Below are positions 7,747-12,702 of a DNA stretch of 13,660 bases, one piece after another. The stretch's first letter is position 1. Each line of letters starts with the position of its first letter. The notes under the pieces are model-generated. The model had not been told where the DNA came from. It did not search any database and saw nothing but the letters and a program-made list of their open reading frames with translations. The stretch comes from Prevotella sp. UBA4341 (lineage in GTDB: Bacteria; Bacteroidota; Bacteroidia; Bacteroidales; Bacteroidaceae): positions 1 through 13,660 of the forward strand of contig DGTH01000092.1 of NCBI GenBank assembly GCA_002393705.1, given 5' to 3'. The translations under genes were made by a program, and so were the position numbers.

Positions 7747-8421
7747 ATGAAAAGACAAGAACGCTATGAGCGGGTGTTGGCTTACTTTCGTGAGCTGATG
7801 CCCGAAGTACAGACCGAGCTGGAGTTTGGTAGTATCTTTCAGCTCCTTGTGGCCGTCATTCTGAGTGCGCAGTGTACCGACAAACGTATTAACCAGGTGA
7901 CACCGAAACTCTTCCGTCGCTTTCCTGACGCCCGTTCCATGGCAGCAGCCGAGCCAGAGGATGTGCTGGAGTACATCAGCTCCGTATCCTATCCGAACTC
8001 AAAGGCTGACCATTTGGTCAAGATGGCGCGCAGGCTGGTGGAGGATCATGACGGCGAAGTGCCTGCCGACATGAACCAGCTGCTTGACTTGCCGGGTGTG
8101 GGACGCAAGACGGCTAACGTCATTCAGAGCGTGGCTTTTGGCAAGGCTGCTATGGCCGTTGATACCCACGTCTTTCGGGTAAGCCATCGTCTGGGCTTGG
8201 TGACCAAACGTGACGATACTCCCTATAAGGTAGAGCAGATGCTGACAAAAAACATACCCGAGGAAGACATTCCCCGGGCACATCACTGGTTGCTGCTGCA
8301 TGGCCGTTACGTCTGTACTTCACGTCGTCCACATTGTGAGCGGTGCGGCCTGCAGACTATTTGTTCTTCTTATGACCCCATTTCTTCCACATTTCGCGGT
8401 GAAAGCGGTTCTCGGCCTTGA
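7747..8421 (+). CDS. nth: Endonuclease III (DNA glycosylase / AP lyase)
   Basis: A 224-residue base-excision-repair enzyme that removes oxidised pyrimidines and cleaves the abasic site. The helix-hairpin-helix LPGVGRKTANVI holds catalytic Lys121, and Asp139 lies in the VDTHVFRV segment, matching Lys120 and Asp138 of E. coli. Four cysteines (190, 197, 200, 206) in C-x6-C-x2-C-x5-C form the 4Fe-4S site. The ATG at 7747 is chosen because it gives the usual MKRQERYERVL start; a TTG at 7738 is in frame but sits inside the promoter box. After the last cysteine there is an 18-residue tail (SSYD...GSRP). The last 65 bp overlap the convergent Spy-like gene, and the Cys206 codon is inside the overlap, so the overlap cannot be removed by shortening nth. 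Confidence 0.96.
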   Translation: MKRQERYERVLAYFRELMPEVQTELEFGSIFQLLVAVILSAQCTDKRINQVTPKLFRRFPDARSMAAAEPEDVLEYISSVSYPNSKADHLVKMARRLVEDHDGEVPADMNQLLDLPGVGRKTANVIQSVAFGKAAMAVDTHVFRVSHRLGLVTKRDDTPYKVEQMLTKNIPEEDIPRAHHWLLLHGRYVCTSRRPHCERCGLQTICSSYDPISSTFRGESGSRP

Positions 8422-8788
8422 TGACCTCAAAGACCTTACTGGCAGGTAGCACGTTGAGGAACTTCTCGTGGTAGGTCTGCTGCAGGGTCTTGATTTCCAG
8501 GTCCATCTGGTCGCTCTTCCTGATGGCTTCACGGTAACCGGCTTCGTCGGTCGGCTTGGCCTTACAGAGCTTACGCTGCTGGCTGTAGATGGTGCGTTGC
8601 TTCTGGTGCATCTCGCGGAAGAGCGGCAGGAAGCGGGTGGTCTCCTGTTGCGTGAGCTGCGCCTTGTCAATGACGTATGCCTCGAGCTCTGCCTGAAACT
8701 TCTCAGGCGAGAACCGATGCTTGCCGTCTTGAGCAAACAAGCTGATGGCTATGAGCAGGCAGGTTAGCGTAATGGTCAGTCGTTTCAT
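8357..8788 (-). CDS. Spy/CpxP-like periplasmic protein
   Basis: A 143-residue protein with a signal peptide (MKRLTITLTCLLIAISLFAQ, cut after about residue 20) and a mature part predicted to be almost all helix and strongly charged: FSPEKFQAELEAYVIDKAQLTQQE, then repeated Lys/Arg/Glu/Gln segments and a basic end (KKWGHKKNK). The LTQQE...FLPLFREMHQKQR block resembles the LTxxQ region of Spy/CpxP-type periplasmic chaperones. It is last in the sigma-factor cluster, 25 bp after the membrane-protein gene, a position such proteins often take in Bacteroidota ECF clusters. A chaperone or stress-sensing function is inferred from fold type and position only. Its 3' end overlaps nth on the other strand. 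Confidence 0.75.
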   Translation of the reverse strand: MKRLTITLTCLLIAISLFAQDGKHRFSPEKFQAELEAYVIDKAQLTQQETTRFLPLFREMHQKQRTIYSQQRKLCKAKPTDEAGYREAIRKSDQMDLEIKTLQQTYHEKFLNVLPASKVFEVIKAENRFHREMWKKWGHKKNK

Positions 8789-8813
8789 TGTTGTTGTATC
8801 CTTATCTTATTGG

Positions 8814-9185
8814 TTATTCAGAGAGGCAGGCATAGATGTCGGCATTGTCCAGCATGACGTAGTCGGCTGCCTCGTCCATGAATGTCTCTTCTTCCGTTGC
8901 GGCGGGTTTGGCAGCTGCTGCGACGACAGCTTGCTCGGTTGTTTCCTGCCGGTTCTGTAGGAAGTAGAGCGTGATGCTGAAGATGGCAATGCAGACACAG
9001 GCTGCAGCCAAGAGCACAGGTCTCAGCCTGCGCAGCAGTGCAGGCCGTTTCTCCTCCTGGGCCGGCTGTTGTTCGGGCAGTTTCTCCATCAGCTGGTCGG
9101 CAAAGCTTTCAAAGTAGCCTTCCGGAACCTGAAACGGATTGTGTTTCCCGAGGTGTTCCATTATGATTTTCTCTTCGTTTGTCAT
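8814..9185 (-). CDS. Single-pass membrane protein, putative anti-sigma factor
   Basis: A 123-residue protein with a cytoplasmic N-terminal part containing HNPFQVPEGYFESF (residues 15-28), a motif I recognise from Bacteroidota membrane proteins encoded next to ECF sigma factors. A basic patch (RLRR-type, 51-55) precedes one transmembrane helix (about 56-76), followed by an Ala/Glu-rich extracytoplasmic part and an acidic C-terminus with EAADYVMLDNADIYACLSE. No zinc-binding anti-sigma motif (HxxxCxxC) is present, so the anti-sigma role rests on gene order and topology. It lies 48 bp after the sigma gene, and a candidate ECF-type promoter sits in that gap. Confidence 0.75.
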   Translation of the reverse strand: MTNEEKIIMEHLGKHNPFQVPEGYFESFADQLMEKLPEQQPAQEEKRPALLRRLRPVLLAAACVCIAIFSITLYFLQNRQETTEQAVVAAAAKPAATEEETFMDEAADYVMLDNADIYACLSE

Positions 9186-9208
9186 TCTTTTATTCCTTAT
9201 TTATTGTC

Positions 9209-9237
9209 TTAGACGTCGCTCATGCCGAAAGGTTTAA
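9209..9237 (-). promoter_or_regulatory. Candidate ECF-sigma promoter before the putative anti-sigma gene
   Basis: On the minus strand TTAAAC (9237-9232), 16 nt counted from AAAC, then CGTCTAA (9215-9209). This fits the general ECF layout of an AAC-containing -35 and a CGTC -10. The -35 overlaps the sigma gene stop codon. The expected start would be near 9203, about 18 nt before the ATG at 9185. It does not match the housekeeping TTTG/TAnnTTTG pattern. Confidence 0.45.
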
Positions 9238-9788
9238 TCATTATGCAGTAAATATTCGGATATTTTCTTTACGGCGATGTGGTAGGAGGCCTTCAGAGCC
9301 CCTTCTGACGTATTGAGTACACGGCTTATCTCGGAATATTTCATGTCGTCATAGTATCTGAGGTTGAACACCGTTCGCTGCACTTCGGGCAGTCGGGCTA
9401 TGGCTTCCTGCAGTCGGGCTTGTGCCTCGTCGCCGTCAAAGTATCGGTCGGCCATGAGCTGTGCTGCCACGCCTGTTGCCTCGTTGTCGGAGCTGACGGT
9501 AGTCAGGTTTTTCTGTCGTCTGACGAAGTCGAGGCTTTCGTTGATGACGATGCGGTAGAGCCAGGTAGAAAGTTTCGACTCAGAGCGGAAGGCCCCAATG
9601 CTGTTCCATGCCTTCATCAGGGCGTTCTGCATGACGTCGTCGGCGTCATCGTGGTTCAGCACGATGCGGCGCACCTGCCAGTACAACTGTTCGCTATATT
9701 GTTTAACAATAATCCCAAACGCTTGTCGCTGCGTTTGGGGATTACGGAGCATTTGTAAGAGCTCTTGTTCAGAAGGGGGAGGGTTCAT
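9234..9788 (-). CDS. RNA polymerase ECF-type sigma factor
   Basis: A 184-residue sigma-70 family protein of the two-domain ECF kind. Region 2 spans about residues 22-94 with DADDVMQNALMKAW (48-61) and STWLYRIVINESLDFVRRQ (74-92) for core binding and -10 recognition. Region 4 spans about 124-181 with LPEVQRTVFNLRYYDDMKYSEIS and the DNA-contacting LNTSEGALKASYHIAVKKI (158-176). The linker between them (95-123) is ordinary in length. Its ATG overlaps the stop of the upstream mini-CTD gene as ATGA (9785-9788), implying coupled translation. The putative anti-sigma and Spy-like genes follow. The target regulon is not visible beyond the candidate promoter just downstream. Confidence 0.93.
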   Translation of the reverse strand: MNPPPSEQELLQMLRNPQTQRQAFGIIVKQYSEQLYWQVRRIVLNHDDADDVMQNALMKAWNSIGAFRSESKLSTWLYRIVINESLDFVRRQKNLTTVSSDNEATGVAAQLMADRYFDGDEAQARLQEAIARLPEVQRTVFNLRYYDDMKYSEISRVLNTSEGALKASYHIAVKKISEYLLHND

Positions 9789-10096
9789 CGTATGACTATC
9801 TTGCGAACTACTTTGCCAACCTTCACGATGTAGCAGCCCTTGGGTACGTCCAGCTCAATGCGCTGCGTGGGACTCTCTATCTTGACTTTTGCTACCTGGT
9901 TGCCGGTAAGCGACACCACTTCAAGAGTCTGCCCCTGCGCGTTGCTGACAATGAGTGACGACTGCTGCACGGCGATGGTTACTTCACGCTCGCCGCTTTG
10001 CTCTACAGTGGGCTCATTGGGTGTTGCCATGCTGCTCACGGGAACTGCGAGTGTCAGCACAGCTGCAAAGGCCAATGTAAGTAGTCGTTTTGTCAT
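9785..10096 (-). CDS. Small exported protein made almost entirely of a T9SS CTD-like domain
   Basis: A 103-residue protein from ATG 10096; the frame continues to a TTG at 10120, but that codon lies inside the -7 box, so the ATG is preferred. Residues 1-24 are a signal peptide (MTKRLLTLAF... ending SSMA). The mature 79 residues contain a beta-rich block resembling type IX secretion C-terminal sorting domains: AQGQTLEVVSLTGNQVAKVKI (about 53-73) and DVPKGCYIVKVGKVVRKIVIR (83-103). There is no cargo domain in front. Whether it is exported by type IX secretion, or is a periplasmic relic or signal, is unknown. It is the first gene of the sigma-factor cluster and overlaps the sigma gene by ATGA. 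Confidence 0.75.
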   Translation of the reverse strand: MTKRLLTLAFAAVLTLAVPVSSMATPNEPTVEQSGEREVTIAVQQSSLIVSNAQGQTLEVVSLTGNQVAKVKIESPTQRIELDVPKGCYIVKVGKVVRKIVIR

Positions 10097-10117
10097 ACTC
10101 TTTTCAATTATTTGGTG

Positions 10118-10149
10118 CAAAGATACGAAAAAGAAATGAAACTACCAAA
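10118..10149 (-). promoter_or_regulatory. Bacteroidota-type promoter of the sigma-factor cluster
   Basis: On the minus strand TTTG (10149-10146), exactly 20 nt, then TATCTTTG (10125-10118). Full match to the housekeeping consensus. The -33 is extended as TTTGGTAGTTTCA, nearly identical to the valS and mazG promoters. The leader to ATG 10096 is about 18 nt. Confidence 0.82.
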
Positions 10150-10182
10150 TTTTTCTTGCTTTTTTATTGCTTTTCGGTCGTT

Positions 10183-11097
10183 TTATACCTCAAAAGTCTT
10201 GTTTTCTTGTGCCAGCATGCTGTTTTCGAACACTTCTTGTGCCTCCTGAAGCAGGCGTTCTTCATTGTCGTAGCGCGAGGAGTAGTGTCCCAGAATGAGT
10301 TGCCTGACCTGTGCGTCGCGTGCCACCTGTGCGGCCTGGCGTGCGGTTGAGTGGTAGTATTTTTCTGCCATAAGCAGGTTGTCGTCGGCATAGGTGCTTT
10401 CGTGGTAGAGCGTGGTGACGCCTTTCAATCGTTCGTTCAGCTGCGGCATGTAGCGCGTGTCGCTGCAGTAGGCGTAGCTTCGTGCCGGTTCGGCCGGCAT
10501 GACGAGCTGCTTGTGGGGAATGGTGGTTCCGTCGGCCGTGGTCCAGTCGGCTCCCGCCTTGATGTTGGCAATCTGCGAGGTGGGAATGCCGTAGAAGTCT
10601 ATCTTCTCCTTACGTATGTGGGGCAGTGTGGGTTTTTCTCTGAACAGAAAGCCGCAACAGGGCACGCGGTGCTCCAGCGGCAGGGTGCTTACGGTGAGGC
10701 TTCGGTCTTCGTAAATGACGGCCTCCTTGGTGGTGTCGATGGGGTGGAACACGACTTCGTAGCCCAACCGTTCGCAAAACGTGTCGAGCTGGCTTTGGAG
10801 CATGGGCCCCAGTTGCTCGGTAGCGTAGATGTTGAGCCGGGCCGTGCGTCCCAGCATGCCGAAGGTGCTAATCATGCCTATGAGGCCGAAGCAGTGGTCG
10901 CCGTGCAGGTGCGATATAAATATGTGGCCTATCTTGGTAAAGCGTATGTGGCTGCGGCGAAGCTGCATTTGTGCGCCTTCGCCGCAGTCTATCATAAACA
11001 GCTTGTCGCGCAACTCCACCACCTGTGCCGACGGGTTGTGCCTGAGGGTGGGTAGCGCACTGCCACAGCCTAATATGTGGATGCGGAAGGGTTCCAT
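10183..11097 (-). CDS. rnz: Ribonuclease Z (tRNA 3' endonuclease)
   Basis: A 304-residue metallo-beta-lactamase-fold nuclease that removes the 3' trailer of tRNA precursors. The zinc-binding motif is HLHGDH (residues 63-68), with further ligands expected at His143 (LEHRVP), Asp213 (CSDTRY) and His271 (GHYSSRY); HSTARQAA (249-256) is the conserved active-site segment. Length matches the short bacterial RNase Z. It begins MEPFRIHILGCGSALPT, the usual first strand. It lies 15 bp after the lipoprotein gene and is last in the mazG group; the sigma-cluster promoter lies just past its stop, with no obvious terminator hairpin between. Confidence 0.96.
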   Translation of the reverse strand: MEPFRIHILGCGSALPTLRHNPSAQVVELRDKLFMIDCGEGAQMQLRRSHIRFTKIGHIFISHLHGDHCFGLIGMISTFGMLGRTARLNIYATEQLGPMLQSQLDTFCERLGYEVVFHPIDTTKEAVIYEDRSLTVSTLPLEHRVPCCGFLFREKPTLPHIRKEKIDFYGIPTSQIANIKAGADWTTADGTTIPHKQLVMPAEPARSYAYCSDTRYMPQLNERLKGVTTLYHESTYADDNLLMAEKYYHSTARQAAQVARDAQVRQLILGHYSSRYDNEERLLQEAQEVFENSMLAQENKTFEV

Positions 11098-11112
11098 CGG
11101 GACGCTGCTTGC

Positions 11113-11778
11113 TTACATGATAAAGTCCTCGAGGGCCGATTCTTCCAGCTTAATGTCCTTGCCGTAGCCGCTGTTGGGCTTCTGGCGTCCGTACTCGAAG
11201 GTGTCCTCGTCATTCTTGTAGCTCAGCGAGTCGGCAGTCAGCTTGGTGATGTCATAGTAGTTGGTCTCTTCCTCCTGGCCGCCTCCGTCGCGGATGGAGA
11301 CTATTTCCAGTTGTCCATCGACGATTCTCCAGGTACGGTAGCTGATGACGCTTTGGTCGATGCTCTCGGCTATACCGCCTTCCTTGATCTTGATGCCTAT
11401 TTCTGTGCTGCCGTCAATGGGGTCGGGCATGACCCAGTCACCCAGCAGCATGTTCTGGTTGATGAGGATTTCCGCCGCTGTCTTCTGCACGTTGGCCAGG
11501 ACAATCATGCGGTCGCCCGGGGTGACGCTGCCAAAGAGCTTTTGGTTCTCGCGTGCACCCGCGATGCTGATGCTGAGCGTGTCGCCGTTGTCAATCATCA
11601 ACTTGAGCGTGTCGTTCTTGGCGTCGTTGACGGCAATGCCGTAGAGGGTGGGTTTTTCGGGGGGTGCGACGTCAGTAGAGTCAGTCACGACGGCACCTTC
11701 CTGTCCTTGGTTCTTGCTGCCGCAGCTGGCCATGGTCGTAGCAATGGCCAATGCTGCAATGTAGATAATCTTTCTCAT
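11113..11778 (-). CDS. Lipoprotein with lipocalin-like domain
   Basis: A 221-residue lipoprotein: signal peptide MRKIIYIAALAIATTMASC with the lipidated Cys19, then a flexible Gln/Glu/Pro-rich stretch (20-43). Residues about 44-105 form a small beta-rich region (LYGIAVNDAKNDTLKLMIDNG). Residues 111-197 resemble Bacteroidota lipocalin-like domains: LLGDWVMPDP, GIKIKEGGIAESI, YRTWRIVDGQLEIVSI, DITKLTADSLSYKN. A short tail (198-221) ends EDFIM. A ligand cannot be told from the sequence. The residue after the lipid cysteine is Gly, then Ser, Lys, Asn; this says little on final membrane. It sits 27 bp after mazG and 15 bp before rnz. The lipocalin call is by pattern recognition, moderately sure. 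Confidence 0.78.
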   Translation of the reverse strand: MRKIIYIAALAIATTMASCGSKNQGQEGAVVTDSTDVAPPEKPTLYGIAVNDAKNDTLKLMIDNGDTLSISIAGARENQKLFGSVTPGDRMIVLANVQKTAAEILINQNMLLGDWVMPDPIDGSTEIGIKIKEGGIAESIDQSVISYRTWRIVDGQLEIVSIRDGGGQEEETNYYDITKLTADSLSYKNDEDTFEYGRQKPNSGYGKDIKLEESALEDFIM

Positions 11779-11805
11779 TCCGTCCGTTTATTTATTATTT
11801 CATCT

Positions 11806-12603
11806 TTAATTTTTCTCGTTTTCTTTCGCCTCGTTCCACAACTGGTCCATTTCCTCGAGCGTCATCTCTGTCAGGGGTTTTCCTATGCGTATGCTGTGCT
11901 GCTCAATGTAGTTGAAGCGGCGGGTGAACTTCTGGTTCGTCAACTCCAACGCATTGTCGGGGTTCAGCTTATAGAGTCGGGCGGCATTGATGACCGAGAA
12001 CAGGAAGTCACCCAGCTCCTCGGTAGAGTGCTGCTTGTCCTCCTTGCGCAGTTCGGCCTCCAGCTCGTCCAGTTCCTCGCGCACCTTCTTCCACACGTCC
12101 TGCTTGTCTTCCCAGTCGAACCCCACGTTGCGAGCCTTGTCCTGAATGCGGTAGGCCTTGATGAGCGAGGGTAGGGCAGCGGGCACTCCCGAGAGCACCG
12201 TCTTGTTGCCGTCCTTCTCCTTCAGCTTAATCTGTTCCCAGCTTTCGAGCACGGCTTCTGCGTCCTTCGCCACGGCTTCTCCATAGACGTGCGGGTGGCG
12301 GAATATCAGCTTGTCACAGAGCTTGTTGCAGACGTCGGCTATATCGAATTGTTGCTTCTCCTCGCCTATGCGGCCGTAGAAAACCACGTGCAGTAGCACG
12401 TCGCCCAGCTCCTTGCATATTTCCTTCTGGTCGTCGCGTATCAGCGCGTCACATAGTTCGTAGGTTTCCTCAATGGTGTTGGGCCGCAGGCTGTCGTTGG
12501 TCTGCTTGCGGTCCCACGGACATTCCTCGCGCAGCCGGTCCATCACGTCGAGCAGCCGTCCGAAGGCCTGCATCTTTTCTTCTTTTGTATGCTTACGTTC
12601 CAT
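11806..12603 (-). CDS. mazG: Nucleoside triphosphate pyrophosphohydrolase MazG
   Basis: A 265-residue all-helical NTP pyrophosphatase that hydrolyses (d)NTPs to the monophosphate and PPi. Two tandem MazG domains are seen. The first has CPWDRKQTNDSLRPNTIEETYEL (residues 28-50) and KELGDVLLHVVFYGRI (64-79), with metal-binding Glu45, Glu46, Glu65 and Asp68. The second has REELDELEAEL (175-185) and EELGDFLFSVINAAR (195-209). The start is set at ATG 12603 (MERKHTKEEKM) because the frame upstream to GTG 12642 runs through the promoter and encodes an unrelated hydrophobic stretch. It is first in the group mazG, lipoprotein, rnz, and divergent from valS. Confidence 0.95.
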   Translation of the reverse strand: MERKHTKEEKMQAFGRLLDVMDRLREECPWDRKQTNDSLRPNTIEETYELCDALIRDDQKEICKELGDVLLHVVFYGRIGEEKQQFDIADVCNKLCDKLIFRHPHVYGEAVAKDAEAVLESWEQIKLKEKDGNKTVLSGVPAALPSLIKAYRIQDKARNVGFDWEDKQDVWKKVREELDELEAELRKEDKQHSTEELGDFLFSVINAARLYKLNPDNALELTNQKFTRRFNYIEQHSIRIGKPLTEMTLEEMDQLWNEAKENEKN

Positions 12604-12611
12604 AATGCCTG

Positions 12612-12643
12612 CAAAAGTAAATAAAAAATCTGAAACCACCAAA
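12612..12643 (-). promoter_or_regulatory. Bacteroidota-type promoter of mazG
   Basis: On the minus strand TTTG (12643-12640), 20 nt, then TACTTTTG (12619-12612). Complete consensus match, with the extended -33 TTTGGTGGTTTCA. The box ends eight bases before the ATG (12603), predicting a leader of only about five nucleotides. Confidence 0.82.
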
Positions 12644-12646
12644 AAA

Positions 12647-12678
12647 TTTGGTAGTATCAGAAAAAAGTTGTACCTTTG
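12647..12678 (+). promoter_or_regulatory. Bacteroidota-type promoter of valS
   Basis: TTTG (12647-12650), 20 nt, then TACCTTTG (12671-12678). Extended -33 is TTTGGTAGTATCA. The -33 box faces the divergent mazG -33 box across three adenines, forming the inverted repeat ACCACCAAA / TTTGGTAGT. The leader to ATG 12703 is about 21 nt and shows no Shine-Dalgarno sequence. Confidence 0.85.
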
Positions 12679-12702
12679 GCCCCACTTTTTTAATATGTAC
12701 GT

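Noticed and set aside
9186..9233. Short peptide (ATG AGC GAC GTC TAA) between the sigma and membrane-protein genes
   Set aside because: Only four codons, and it coincides with the spacer and -10 of the candidate ECF promoter, so chance is the simpler explanation.
10150..10182. Possible terminator between rnz and the sigma cluster
   Set aside because: The region is T/A-rich but I find no stem of more than three base pairs before the T-run.
11077..12174. Plus-strand open frame of 365 codons across rnz, the lipoprotein gene and mazG
   Set aside because: It spans three well-supported minus-strand genes and their gaps, and has shadow-type composition without domain signatures.
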